DNA of 64,000 bases from Narthecium ossifragum (lineage: Eukaryota > Streptophyta > Magnoliopsida > Dioscoreales > Nartheciaceae): contig OY986971.1 of assembly GCA_963920575.1 (NCBI GenBank), positions 25,128,145 through 25,192,144 on the forward strand. The letters run 5' to 3'. Position numbers and translations under genes: made by a program. The notes beneath the pieces were generated by a model. It was not told the origin of the DNA and ran no database searches. It saw only the letters and a list, made by a program, of their open reading frames with translations. How positions within the stretch are numbered: position 1 is the first letter of the stretch; each line of letters begins with the position of its first letter. Shown here piece by piece: positions 25,589 to 36,747 of this stretch.

Positions 25589-27222
25589 TAGGTAACCCCA
25601 TTTGAGAGCCCAGCAACAGAGGAGCCAGGCTGAGCATGTGGAGCTTTAGAAGTAACATCATCCTCCTGGTGGGCCGAGAAAAAGCCCGAGGGGTATGGCG
25701 GAGTTGTAGAAGAAAAGTTGCTTGAGCTACCCGTAGAGGAGACAGCCTTCAGTAGCCTTAGAGACCCATCAGCATGTTTTTGCTGAATAGCTGCAGAAAA
25801 CCTCCCGAGACCAGCATGACCGCCCCTAAGGGAAAGGGACGTAGGTTCTCCCACGTGCCTAGAGGGTGGTTCACGCGCGTTCATTGCCATGCATGCATCC
25901 GCTATCGTGGCAATGGCCTCGGCATCAGGGATATCAAGTGGTTCATCCACGTTGCCAAGGGTAGCATGTGAGGTCAATAAAGGGGTTTGAAGATTTGTAG
26001 CAGATGGAAAAGGAGTAGGGTCCTCATGAGGCTTAGCTTTCCCGTGTAAAGTAGGCATCTGAGACAGCCGCAGATATTTGGGTAAGGGAAGCAATCCTCG
26101 AGCGCCAATCCCTTTCTTCTTATTTGCCTTCTTTTTCTTCTTTGCAGGAATGGCAGCTTTGATCATTGTCTTCCCCTTCCCAAGGACACCATCCTTGGCT
26201 TCCCCCCTTGGCCCGCTCCGGCCGTGGCGGCCGTCGGAGACATAAACCCATTCATTTATAGCAGAGATGGCCGGAGCTTTAACCAACGGAGGTGAAATAG
26301 GGGCAAGGTTGGACACGGTCGGAACTCCACAAGCATCCGTCTTGTTAGTTTCAAGCACCAACCCAGGAGTAGGAGCAGGGTTGGGCGCGGCCGGTTCACA
26401 AGCAGATACAGAGACCCCTTGTTTCTGAGGTATAGAAACAGCAGGTTCCTGCTTCTTCCAGGGACAAAAAGATTGGTGGTGCCCAATTCTATTGCATGAT
26501 TCACATATAGAAACCCTCTCAAACTCAAACAGTTGCTGAAAGGACCGTACAACAACCCCATCCTTCTCAACATCCACGGTTATCTCGGTACGGACTGGTT
26601 CTTTGAGGTTTACCTCAACACAAGCCCTGGCATATTTGCATTTGTCCAGAGGGCTGGTGGACAAGTCCACCACAAGTGGCATACCCACATACGAGGCAAG
26701 AGTCACTATAAACTTCCGAGTTTGGTGCTCCGATGGGAGATCCGACAAGTGTATCCAAACAGGGGCCGTTTCAAAGCATTCAACAGACGGTTTAAAACAT
26801 GGTCTCCACTTGATCAGGGAGAGCATCTTGCCAGCTACAGACCAAGGACCTCCGGTCAATATGTTGGTCATGTCTTCCAGGGATCCAAAATTGAAAAGGA
26901 ACACACCATGCGACATAGCTGCAATGGTGAAGACCTTCTCAGTTTTCCAGAGGCTCGCGAGCCGCTTGCGAAGGAACTCAACTTCAATCCTTCCACCTAG
27001 GAAGCGGCCAGATAAGGCAAACTCCCATCTCTTTTCATTCTCCTCCACCTCTGCAAGGTCAAACACCGTCTTATCAGGCCTGCGTCGGACAATGGTAGAA
27101 GCCTCTTCCTTAGAAACCAACGAGTGGTTTCTACGTCCACCAGGAGCCATAGCATATGTCTTCACTTGAGTCTCAGATAGAGGAGGATGAGAGGCTTCCT
27201 CCTGCAACGCTAACCGCGACAT
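25588..27222 (-). CDS. LINE ORF1: DUF4283/zinc-knuckle nucleic-acid-binding protein
   Basis: An uninterrupted 544-residue frame. I start at the ATG at 27222 (MSRLALQEE). The N-terminal 60-220 region has the DUF4283 pattern (WEFALSGRFLGGRIEVEFL, GVFLFNFGSLEDM, GGPWSVAGKMLSLIKWRP, VWIHLSDLPSEH). A zinc knuckle near residue 255, CESCNRIGHHQSFC, is CX2CX4HX4C. The rest is Pro/Ala/Ser-rich with a Lys run (AKKKKKANKKK). In plant L1 elements this protein packages the element RNA. ORF1 is intact although ORF2 is not. Confidence 0.87.
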   Translation of the reverse strand: MSRLALQEEASHPPLSETQVKTYAMAPGGRRNHSLVSKEEASTIVRRRPDKTVFDLAEVEENEKRWEFALSGRFLGGRIEVEFLRKRLASLWKTEKVFTIAAMSHGVFLFNFGSLEDMTNILTGGPWSVAGKMLSLIKWRPCFKPSVECFETAPVWIHLSDLPSEHQTRKFIVTLASYVGMPLVVDLSTSPLDKCKYARACVEVNLKEPVRTEITVDVEKDGVVVRSFQQLFEFERVSICESCNRIGHHQSFCPWKKQEPAVSIPQKQGVSVSACEPAAPNPAPTPGLVLETNKTDACGVPTVSNLAPISPPLVKAPAISAINEWVYVSDGRHGRSGPRGEAKDGVLGKGKTMIKAAIPAKKKKKANKKKGIGARGLLPLPKYLRLSQMPTLHGKAKPHEDPTPFPSATNLQTPLLTSHATLGNVDEPLDIPDAEAIATIADACMAMNAREPPSRHVGEPTSLSLRGGHAGLGRFSAAIQQKHADGSLRLLKAVSSTGSSSNFSSTTPPYPSGFFSAHQEDDVTSKAPHAQPGSSVAGLSNGVT

Positions 27223-27435
27223 CTCCGCAGGGCGCAATATGTCAAGGCCCCCGCCACCTAAACCATAGGCGGCCCCCCCCCCCCCCCCCCACCGTCATGA
27301 GTTACCAGCGCCAGGACCACCGGCGAGCATCCCCGGCCGCCCAACTCTCTCCAACTTCAATCTTTGTTTGAATGGTTTCAAAGTGTTTAAAGTGATCTGT
27401 AGGGTATCATTTGACAAAAACATTCCTCTCTGACG

Positions 27436-28262
27436 TGCAACGTTGCTATAAACGAGTATGCACCGTTGAATCACAAAAGCTTAAACCGATAAGAATGTAT
27501 GAGTTTGAATTATTTATAAGTCTACTCATAAAACAAGTAATATGATGACTTGAATAATAAGTATACTCAACAAGTTATATTGTATTTAACATATGGTAAC
27601 ATCCACCACTTTAATTTAGAAAACAAAAAGTTATGTGTGGTCATCACTCATATGTTATAGAAGTCAAATAAGTAGGAAGATGCATAGAAATCACAATTAT
27701 CTCAAAACCTTCAGCCGATAACGATGTTTGAGCACAAAATATTCATATATGTAGATCAAATCATAATACATATATTAAAATAATATGATAACTTGGCTGA
27801 TAAGTAAGCACTGATGTGGTTGTGTAGTGGTTAAAGTTTGTAACCTTTAAAGTTGTCAATCTCTTAGGTGAAGTCATGGGTTCAGACATTTTATTCGAGA
27901 GACGCGTGGTCTTGTATAAGTATAAACTCATTCAAAGGCATGGTCAAAGGCTCGTTATTTTTTTTTGTTTTTTAAGAAACTGAATCAAGTGTATTCAACA
28001 AGGTATATTGTATTCTAGCACATGGCAGCATCCCCTCACAATTCAAATTTTTAAAAAAAACTTTGTGTGGTCTATCACTCATCAATATTTAGTATATTTA
28101 GTAGAAGTGAGGAGTTAACTTGGAAATTGCGTAAGTCATAACACATATATATAGCAGCATCCCTGCCCAATTCCAGTTTTCAGAAAACAACTATGTGTGG
28201 TCTATCACTTATCAATTAGTGTGTAGAAGCGCGTTAACTTGGAAATTGCCTAGAAATTTTTG
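27436..28262. repeat. Three diverged tandem copies of a roughly 300-400-bp repeat
   Basis: Shared landmarks are repeated in order near 27590-27690, 28015-28140 and 28150-28260: a GCAGCATCCC-like start, AAAACAA..TGTGTGGTC and ATCACTCATC/ATCACTTATC, then GTTAACTTGGAAATTGC in the last two. No coding potential. Confidence 0.6.
27812..27975 (+). mobile_element. Candidate tRNA-type SINE
   Basis: An A-box-like TGTGTAGTGG (about 27825) and a B-box-like GGGTTCAGAC (about 27885) precede a T-rich 3' end (27957-27975). It interrupts a local repeat copy: AACTTGGCTGATAAGT before it continues as GAATCAAGTGTATTCAACAAG after it. Short related bases CTGATAAGT/CTGAATCAAGT may be a decayed target duplication. 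The box spacing is wider than usual, so the call is tentative. Confidence 0.4.
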
Positions 28263-29251
28263 GAATATGTGGCGTCAAACAAAAGCAGTGATTTGATCAA
28301 AACCATAATTAAAGGGTATTAGTCGCATACGTAGTGCAATGTGCCATTATTTTACATAGCATTCATGAATTGTCAAGTAAATTGTGGAGCATTCCTGCTG
28401 GATTAAATACTGAGTTTGATAATCTGAAACTTCTTAGAAATGTTTAATATTTTAGGAATAAGCATTAGATACACAAACTTCTTAGAAATGTTCCCTCTCT
28501 TTTTTATTTATTTATTTTTGCCAAAAAGCCCCATGTCGTTAAATCCCTCTTAACAGATACAATTGATTTTTATTTATTTCAATTCACTCAAGAAATAACA
28601 ACCAACTTATCCTTGATTGGTAGATTGGTTTACATTGGTCGAATTTTGAATTTCATGTGAGAGTGAGATTGCAATAAAAACATTTGTGCCTTTCAATCAT
28701 TTATAATTATTCTAACCCACTAAAAAAACAATGATCAAATTACTTTTGATCAATTTATAATTACTTGGTTAATTAATATATTTTAAGTCAATTTCAGACA
28801 TTATGAGATGAAGATTGCAATCATGGCATTTATGCCCTGCTTGGTTTACGGTATAAGAGAATGCATAGGATGAAATAATATGCCATCATAATACAGTGTT
28901 TGGTGCGATAGTGGATAATATAATATTTGATATTGGAAACTTTATTACGTCGGATAATCACCTCTAAGTTGGTATAATTTTATACACCTATTGTATTATT
29001 TATTTTCTTTAAGTATAGTAATTGTGAGCCTTGTTTTTTTATAAACTGCATCCTTAATTAACCATCGTATTCATTTTTTTTTTAGAGTACCATAATTACC
29101 GGTCTTAAATATTTTATATATCAATCTTATAAAAAGTCAAGAGTTAACAAGGTTCATCAAAGAGTGGAAATGCTTTCAATTCAAGGGTGAAAAATAATTA
29201 TTGACAAATAACTGAAAACCATGTCAAGGCCGGGCACAAGAATATGACACC

Positions 29252-29307
<56 letters not shown>

Positions 29308-30465
29308 AATTTTAAGAAATATTATCAGTCAATGTTATAGCGCGTTAGTATATATATATATATATATACATGTGACTGCGATATGTCAAGTGCTTGAGTA
29401 CAACTTCATTTATTCATAATATATTTCTCCATACATTACTCATTCGGATACTGACCAAGCATTGTATATTATAACTCTCCTCTTATACCAACTTTAACAA
29501 ACGCTGAATAATATAAGTTACTAGTGGAGCCTATGCGTCACCTGGCACGATCATAATTAACCCACCCCTCTCTCTATCAATCTCTCTCTTTCTCTTTCTC
29601 CTTATTGACTCCCTTTATCTCTCTCTCTCTTGTTATAGATATAAATTAGATAAATACAAATAGATAATCTAGACCGTATGATAGAATGCATGTCCCTTAA
29701 TATAGTGTTTAATGTGACAATGATTAGTATAATATTTTATATTTGATAATTTAATACGTTAGATGTTATATAACTTTATATCACCTCTAAACGGGTATAA
29801 TTTTATACACACCCCATTATATTATTTGTTGGTAAAATACCATACTTGCTTTAGTTTCTCATACTTATTCACTTCCTTAATTAAGGACATTTTTTTTTTC
29901 CATTCATGGTAAATTATATTATACATCTTTTTTATCCGTACTACTATCAAATATTATATATTATTAAAAATTATTATTAAATTATCCATTGTATATCTTA
30001 TACAATATATTAAGTGATACATCCCTATACAAGACGGGCTATTAATATGTTTCTATAGAACATTCTAAAAAATCCTTTCTATCGGCCGCTGAAACATGAA
30101 ATTAAGAGCTTTTTGCCAAAAAAAAACCCAATATAGAAAAAGAATTATAAAACTTCGCTCTTCTCGCAAAGCCAAGATTATATATACATTATAATTATTT
30201 GCCTATATGGCGGTCCTACTCCAAATTAGGAATATCTCCTACTTTACTCGGATTCATAGTAGATATCAAAGTTATAATCTAGCTAGGATTACCTATTATT
30301 CAAATCCCACCAACTTTCTTTTGACCAAGTTGTGGAGGAACACTCGAGCACATGTGACGTTCATGGCTTTTTCCAATCGAAGAAAACTAAACAAATAGAC
30401 TTGACGCGGAAAAGGCCAAGAGACAGCTCCTTGCATGTTTACTCCTTCCACTCCTATACATATGG
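28263..30465. other. AT-rich intergenic with MITE-like repeats
   Basis: No gene seen. Two diverged copies of a roughly 200-bp sequence lie at about 28880-29020 and 29695-29850, both holding ATAGTGTTTRRTGYG-type text and TCACCTCTAA followed by GTATAATTTTATACAC. They look like an old MITE family. A weak Helitron-like CTAG end sits at 29521. Confidence 0.45.
29258..29306. repeat. (TA)n microsatellite
   Basis: About 24 TA units; a second shorter run is at 29350-29368. Confidence 0.95.
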
Positions 30466-30469
30466 CTAT

Positions 30470-30479
30470 ATATACAACC
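30470..30479 (+). promoter_or_regulatory. TATA box of the oxidase gene
   Basis: CTATATATAC lies about 35-43 bases before the ATG at 30513, giving a very short predicted leader. The upstream block TTTGACCAAGTTGTGGAG (30318-30335) and the ATG context recur at 52595 and 52850, before the broken second copy. Confidence 0.6.
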
Positions 30480-30512
30480 CAAATGGCCGTGTCATAGAAG
30501 CATTGGAAGAAG

Positions 30513-33065
30513 ATGGCATCCTTTAGATCGCAAGCTATGCTACTATTCTTGTTGTTCGTCTTCATCTTCTCCGCACCCTCTTCTTTAGTTCAGGCGAAAG
30601 TCCGGCACCACCGGTGGCAAGTCGCGTACCAGTTCAAGTCGCCGGACTGCTTCCAGAAGCTCGCGATCGCCGTCAATGGCCAGTCGCCCGGGCCGACCAT
30701 CGACGCGCAGCAGGGCGACACCATCGTCATAGAGGTCACCAACGGGCTGCTCACCGAGAACCTCGTCATCCACATGCATGGTATTAGAGAGGTTTGTTAT
30801 TAGCCCGTGTCTCTTTAATTGGGTTTTTACAAATATGTCCTTCAAAACTTGCTAATTTTGAGATTATATATCATTGGAGGTTTGCCGGGTATATAAAGGT
30901 GTAATTTAGCAAATTTTTATGAACACATACGTAAAAATCCCATTTATTTTTTTGGATTTTAGAAAAATCAAGATTCGAAGTTTCAATTTTGATTTCGGTC
31001 TTAATTCAGATGAATCAAAATATAAAAATAGTCTGAGTTTTTCCGTCTATGCGGAGAAAAGGTTCCTTCCTTTGACTTTTAGAAAAGGAGATCTAGCCGG
31101 TCCAGGTATTACAAGTAGCTAGATGACCCAGTGTTAACAAGTTGACTCAAAGTGTACATAAATGCTAGCGAGACTCCTTTTTTTAAAATATAATATCTTC
31201 TCGAGCTAGATGATCATGAGTTTGATCGATTGATGCTTGATCCAGATTGGCACACCATGGAGCGATGGGACCGGAGGTGTCACGCAGTGCCCAATCTTAC
31301 CGGGGGAGACCTTCGTCTACAAGTTCGTGGTCGACAAGGTAAGCTTTAGAAGCTGGCTTAATTTTATCAATGTTATATCTCCGTTGATTTAGATTCATCG
31401 AGACAATGAAGATTTTCATCACATAAACAGCAGTTTCTCTGTGTCTTGTTATAATTAACCCCACCTCTGTTTGACTTGTTCATGATCAGGCTGGGACATA
31501 CTTCTACCATGCACATTATGGAATGCAGAGATCGGCCGGGCTCCACGGCATGATCCGAGTAGCAGTTCCCGATGGCGTGGTCGAGCCATTCACCTATCAC
31601 CGGGACTACAGCGTCCTCCTCTCCGACTGGTGGCACAAGAGCACCGACGAGCAGGCAACAGGCCTTTCCTCTCTGCCCTTTGTTTGGGTCGGCGAACCTC
31701 AGGTATATATAAATTAACCCAATCCAATGATCCATCATCTTCAATTAATCTCCTCAATTAACGATCGATGGAGCGATTGGTCATGAATCATGATTTGTTT
31801 TTGGTTTTGGAACTTTGCAGTCCATTTTGATCAATGGAAGGGGTAGGTTCGACTGCGCTCTAGCCGGATCAGCTGGCGTCTGCAACACCAGCAACCCTGA
31901 ATGTGCACCTTCAGTGTTCACCGTCGTCCCCGGCATGACCTACCGTCTTCGCATCGGAAGCATGGCTTCTCTTTCCGCCTTCAATTTTGAAATTGAGGTG
32001 AGAATTCTAATTAGCTCATCTCAGTGATCGATTAAACTTAATTATTACTATATACTTCTTAATTATCCGCTTCAAGTTTTTTTTTTTGTATAACTTACAG
32101 CTGATCTTCTTGATTGTTGCTTGCAGGGACACAACATGACGGTGGTCGAAGCCGATGGCAACTACGTGAGTCCCTTCGTGGTGAAGAACCTCAACATCTA
32201 CTCCGGCGAGAGCTACTCCGTCCTGGTTAAGGCCGACCAAGACCCGTCGCGCAACTACTGGGCGGCCGTCAACGTCGTCAGCCGCAAGCCCAACACTACC
32301 ACCGGCGTCGGCATCTTCAACTACTACCCCAACCACCCCATGAAGCGCCCTCCGACCACGCCGCCTGTCGGCCCTCTGTGGAATGACACCATGTACCGGT
32401 TCAACCAGGGCGTCGCCATTAAGGCTCATCCGAGCTACAACCACCCGCCTCCCCGCAGCTCCGACCGCACCATCATCATGCTCAACACTCAGAACAAGAT
32501 CGACGGCCGCATCCGGTGGGCGATCAACAATGTCTCCTTCGAGCTCCCGCAAACGCCATACCTCATCGCACTCAAGCAGCGATTGCTCGGCGCTTTCGAC
32601 CAGACGCCGCCGCCAGACAGCTACGACTACAAGAACTACGACATTCGCGTAATTCAGAAGAACCCGAATGCGACCTTCAGCAATGCAATATATAGACTCA
32701 AGTTCAACTCGACAGTCGACGTCGTGCTGCAGAATGGTAACACTCTGAATCCGAACAACAGCGAGACGCATCCATGGCACCTGCATGGCCATGACTTCTG
32801 GGTGCTGGGCTATGGGATCGGAAAGTTTGACCCCACGGAAGATCCGAAGAAGTACAACTTGGCCGACCCGATTCAGAAGAACACGGTGGCGGTCCAGCCT
32901 TACGGGTGGACGGCGATCAGGTTTCAGGCGAACAATCCAGGGGTGTGGGCTTTCCATTGCCACATCGAGTCTCACTTCTTCCTGGGCATGGGGGTCGTGT
33001 TTGAGGAGGGGGTGGAGAAGGTTGGCCAGCTGCCTAAGGCTATTATGGGCTGTGGTCGATCATAG
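30513..33065 (+). CDS. Secreted multicopper oxidase, L-ascorbate oxidase type
   Basis: Five exons: 30513-30791, 31246-31338, 31490-31702, 31821-31997 and 32127-33065. All introns are GT-AG in phase 0, giving 566 residues, normal for plant ascorbate oxidases. Residues 1-28 are a hydrophobic signal peptide ([15 protein letters not shown]) ending near AQA/VQA. Cupredoxin copper ligands are present: HMHG (87-90), HAHYG (131-135), [11 protein letters not shown] (469-479) and HCHIESH (531-537) with M542 as a type 1 axial ligand. The family couples oxidation of ascorbate or related substrates to reduction of O2 to water in the apoplast. The usual first motif HWHG reads HMHG here and HGHYG reads HAHYG; the copper His residues are kept. 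The frame has no lesion, so it is probably functional. A laccase is less likely, since the IGTPWSDGT and [14 protein letters not shown] context fits ascorbate oxidase. Confidence 0.92.
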
Positions 33066-33214
33066 AGTGTTCAAACGGGCCACGCTGCAGGCGTGCTTGG
33101 GCCAGCGTGGCACGCTCCAAGTGGGCACAGCCCGGCACGGCAGGGGCTCATTGGCCTATTGCTGCCGTGCCCGTGCCAGACTCTGCCGGGCTCGTGCCAA
33201 CTAACTCATTCCTT
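33066..33214. other. GC-rich 3' flank of the oxidase
   Basis: A short GC-rich stretch with GCACGGC-type repeats begins just after the stop codon. It may be a small MITE-like insertion; boundaries were not found. Confidence 0.35.
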
Positions 33215-33626
33215 TTCATTCTCTTTATTTCATTGATAACCCTTTTTCTTCCTCATACTATAGTCGAGTAATTTGTATTTCCAGCTTTGAGACTCGTGTA
33301 TATGTGTTGTTATTTTAATTCAATGTTAAGCAGTTGATGATAGGTTTAATATCAACATCAAATAAGTACTCATACTATGGTCTTTTATTGCAATCACTAG
33401 GATAATCCATTATGTTTTTCTATCAAAATATTTGCTGAGTTTAAAAAACTATGTACGCAGACACGAGCAACGCTATCAATAATACCATGTAAAAACTACA
33501 CGGCAGTTTTGGGCCAGAAACGTTTTCCTCAAAGCCCAAGCTTTTTGTCGTTGGTAATTGGGCCAGCAGACCGTCCTGTCTTCGTGATAACCAGAGGCGA
33601 CATGTATCCAATCTGTTTTAGGCCAG

Positions 33627-33662
33627 GACCCGGACCCGGACCCGGACCCGGACCCGAACCCG
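33627..33662. repeat. (ACCCGG)n minisatellite
   Basis: Six or so copies of ACCCGG in a row. The paralogous block at 14.2 kb lacks the expansion, so it arose after the duplication. Confidence 0.85.
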
Positions 33663-34329
33663 AAATAGGCATGTAGGTCTTGGTCATTTACTCATTCTTG
33701 GATTTTTTTTTGGTTGATAAATTTTAAAATTGGCCGTGGCTGAGGTTGGTAAGTAAATGGGATTATGGGACTGGGGGGCCTGTAATAGCAAATCTCAGCC
33801 ATCCGATCGTGCATAGATGGCAAATTATTATTTATCCTACTTTTCTTCATCATTTTTTTCACATACCTATGCCTATTAATCTCACCCGTACGTCGATGTA
33901 CAAACGGATAGTTGAGATTGCTATCTTTGACCAGCCCCGCATCCAACTACTAACAACCCAATCGAACTTTGACCAAGTCAACAGCCCTCCATTTAACTAA
34001 TTAAAAAGCTGGCCACGTGCATCACGCACATTAAATGCTCTGCTTGTCTTCTTTTCTTTCTTTTTTTTTCTTTCTTTTTTTTAATAATTAAGCACGGCCG
34101 GGGTGAGAGAGAGTACCGGCTGGTGACGAGAAAGAGGGTACTAATCATCGAACCCGAATCCTTCACGGGACATCCAAACTGTCATACCATACAAGTTAAG
34201 GGAGGTCAATTGCTATGCTAGTCTTGCTCTGTGTATGTGCACATTAATGCTCCGCTGGTCTTCCTTTGTGTGTGTCATGACCAAGTCAACAACCCTCCAT
34301 TTAAGAGCTATGGTTTGTGCACATGCTCA

Positions 34330-34680
34330 TATGGCCCACGTGACATGTGTATTATACATATCATGAATCGGTAGTAGAATACCGATTCTTTATTCTATTT
34401 CATCGTTAGTGGACTATCGATGGACTAGATCAATGAATCAGTAGCTCATTACCGATTGAATTATTCATCTAGTCCATCGGTTCAATCGGTAGTGAGATAC
34501 CGATGGAATATATTAACCAATCAGTAGCTCACTACCGTTACAATTCAATCGGTTGTTCACTACCGATTGAACTACCGACAGAGTAAAACAAAAATCGATA
34601 ATGGGCTACCAATAGGTGGCATGTGCACTACATGCAAATGCACATGCCACATGTCCATGTACATGAAATTTTATTCTTTA
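34330..34680. repeat. Inverted-repeat-rich segment (ATACCGATTGA motifs)
   Basis: Many direct and inverted copies of ACCGATT/AATCGGT and CACTACCG sit within about 250 bases. They are bounded by inverse-related CATGTGCAC/GTGCACATG text. Such subterminal arrays are typical of CACTA elements or of foldback MITEs. No transposase or clear terminal CACTA pair was found, so the class is open. Confidence 0.45.
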
Positions 34681-34800
34681 ACTAATTAAAAAACTGATCA
34701 CATGCATCACGCACATTAATGCTCTGGTCTTGCTTTGTGTATGCGTGCAACTGAATAAGACACATAATTTAAGTTTATCCCCGGACAAATACACAGGAAT

Positions 34801-35220
34801 GGAAAAAAAGAAAGTTGGATTAGACACCAGGTGGGTGATCTTAATGACATTTTAATCGTGAACAGACCTCAAAATGTGAATTATAATCATCTTTTGGATA
34901 ATTATTTGAAATTAAAAAAAAAATATAATTTTAATTCACATCTCGAGACAAACTCACGGTTAAGAAATCGAGTGTTTTTGGCAAAAGTTACCCGAGTAGT
35001 GCTTAGCCCGCTTCACACACAGACACACATAATCATTCTGTCTAAGTAATCAATTATTTCTGTTATCAATAATCCTATAACAATTTCATGACAATTACAA
35101 AGCTACAATGTCTATTAGCATTTTATCTCCACTATGCAACACAAGGAAGGTGTGCATATATAGATGCATATTAGAGAGAGATGGAGTCCACACAGTAATT
35201 AAAATTTTAGAAAGCAATGA
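34801..35220. other. Non-coding flank before the large MULE
   Basis: AT-rich, no gene recognised. Confidence 0.4.
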
Positions 35221-35229
35221 GGCAGAAAA

Positions 35230-35870
35230 CAATTTTGCTAGAGGTCAGGGCCTTGCAAGGGTCTTGCAAGGGCCTGGCCAGGTGTCATCAGCTAAATAAG
35301 CCACGTTGAACTTTCCACTATCATGTTGCATTTGCCTTTTTCCCCACTATCTCTTCTTCCCCCCAAACGTGAGAAGCCAAAAATTGGCGGCCTGTTTCAA
35401 AATTCCTCCCCGACCTCTCTCATTCTCTCTTCCCACCGCCCCCCTCCCCCGACCTCTCGTCCCTCTCCAACCAACGGCGGCGCCGGCTCTATTTCTTGGA
35501 TTTGAAACTCAAATCCAACCTTCTTCGTCGGAGATCTCTTCTTCGTCCCACATTCTTCATACCGGAGCGGCAACGGGGCTTCATTTGTTTTTTTGAGAGC
35601 GTGATAGGCCTACCGGCATCTACTTCTTCAATCGTACAAACAAAGGTATGGTGTTTACCACTTTATTTCTTTACAATCGTCCTAGATTATTATAGGTTAG
35701 GGTTTGAAAACCACTGATTAAGCAGCCAGTAGCCACTGTTTACCTCTCCGTTAATGGCCGGTTAGGGTTTCAAAACTCCATCGTTCTTGATGTGCATAGT
35801 GGGTATGGGTTTTTGGCTTCAAAGCAATTTGTTCGTGGCTTCATTCCTTCTGTACAAATGTATATTCATG
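35230..35870 (+). repeat. Left terminal inverted repeat of the large MULE
   Basis: Inverse of 48030-48677, differing mainly by a 7-8-base GAGAATGA repeat step in the right copy and scattered single bases. It probably contains the element's promoters and the ends bound by transposase. Confidence 0.9.
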
Positions 35871-36745
35871 TGGATAGTGGATAGTGATTTTTGGCTTGAA
35901 TGTCATTTGTTCGTTGCTTTATTCCTTCAGTACAAATGCATATTCATGTGGATAGTGGATAGTGGATAGTGGCTTTTGGCTTGAATGCCATTTGTTCATG
36001 GATTCATTCCTTCAGTAAAAATGCATATTCATGTGGATAGTGGATAGTGATTTTTGGCTTGAATGCCATTTGTTCGTTGCTTTATTCCTTCAGTACAAAT
36101 GCATATTCATGTGGATAGTGGATAGTGGATAGTGGCTTTTGGCTTGAATGCCATTTGTTCATGGTTTCATTCCTTCAGTAAAAATGCATATTCATGTGGA
36201 TAGTGGATAGTGAATATTCGTTTTTGGCTTGAATGCCATTTGTTTGTGGCTTCAGTCATTAATTAAACTTGCATAGTGGATAGTGGATAGTGGTTTTAGG
36301 CTTGAATGCCATTTGTTCGTTGCTTCATTCCTTCAGTACAAATGCATATTCATGTGGATAGTGGATAGTGGATAGTGGCTTTTGACTTGAATGCCATTTG
36401 TTCATGGCTTCATTCCTTCAGTAAAAATGCATATTCATGTGGATAGTGGATAGTGAATATTCGTTTTTGGCTTGATTGCCATTTGTTTGTGGCTTCAGTC
36501 ATTAATTAAACTTGCATAGTGGATAGTGGATAGTGGATAGTGGATAGTGGATAGTGACTTTTGGCTTGAATGCCATTTGTTCGTGGCTTCATTCCTTCAG
36601 TAAAAATGCATATTCATGTGGATAGTGGCTTTTGGCTTGAATGCCATTTGTTCGTGGCTTCAGTCATTAATTGCACTTGCATATTTATGTGGATAGTGGT
36701 TTTTGGCTTGAATGCCATTATTTTGTGACTTCATTCCTTAAGTAG
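35850..36745 (+). repeat. GTGGATAG minisatellite arm, left
   Basis: About ten higher-order units of 60-110 bases, each made of GTGGATAGTGGATAGTG followed by TTTTGGCTTGAATGCC and TTCATTCCTTCAGTA. Variation in the number of 8-base GTGGATAG steps is obvious between units. Confidence 0.93.
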
Positions 36746-36747
36746 AC

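Larger units (their letters stand above)
16441..27369 (-). mobile_element. Full-length L1-type LINE, interrupted by solo LTRs
   Basis: Flanked by GAATGGGTTTCAAAGTGTT (16423-16441) and GAATGGTTTCAAAGTGTT (27370-27387), a target duplication of 18-19 bases. On the minus strand the order is a GC-rich 5' UTR (with a C/G run near 27271-27289), ORF1, ORF2, a short 3' UTR and a poly(A) that appears as T's at 16440-16451. Subtracting the 5-kb solo LTR and its 5-bp duplication leaves about 5.9 kb, a normal full length for plant L1. The copy is dead (see ORF2). Confidence 0.9.
15696..27426. mobile_element. Small MULE (about 0.8 kb native) hosting the nested stack
   Basis: The left end GGATTTTTTTTGCC-AAATGATACC and the right end, read inversely, GGAATGTTTTTGTC-AAATGATACC, match. 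The arms stay similar for about 250 bases (left 15696-15990; right 16200-16440 plus 27388-27426). Flanking 9-mers TCTTTGGCG (15687-15695) and TCTCTGACG (27427-27435) agree at 7 of 9, as expected of an old Mutator-like target duplication. The right arm is split by the LINE. Removing the LINE leaves about 780 bases with no transposase, so this is a non-autonomous element. Confidence 0.78.
33215..34800 (+). repeat. Oxidase 3' flank, paralogous to 14000-14950
   Basis: Collinear with the block at 14000-14950 through several landmarks (see that entry). The match resumes at 48957-49111 and 50501-50560, after the 13.4-kb MULE and a LINE. This shows that these two elements landed in the second copy of a duplicated segment. 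Confidence 0.72.

Noticed and set aside
32016..32975. 319-codon minus-strand frame opposite the oxidase
   Set aside because: GC-rich exon shadow; the + strand encodes a full multicopper oxidase domain.
34090..34200. SINE-like B box (GGATTCGGGTTCGAT on minus)
   Set aside because: No convincing A box, tail or target duplication.
35850..36745. CRISPR-like regular repeats
   Set aside because: Units vary in length, the spacers themselves repeat, and the array lies inside a plant MULE; it is a minisatellite.
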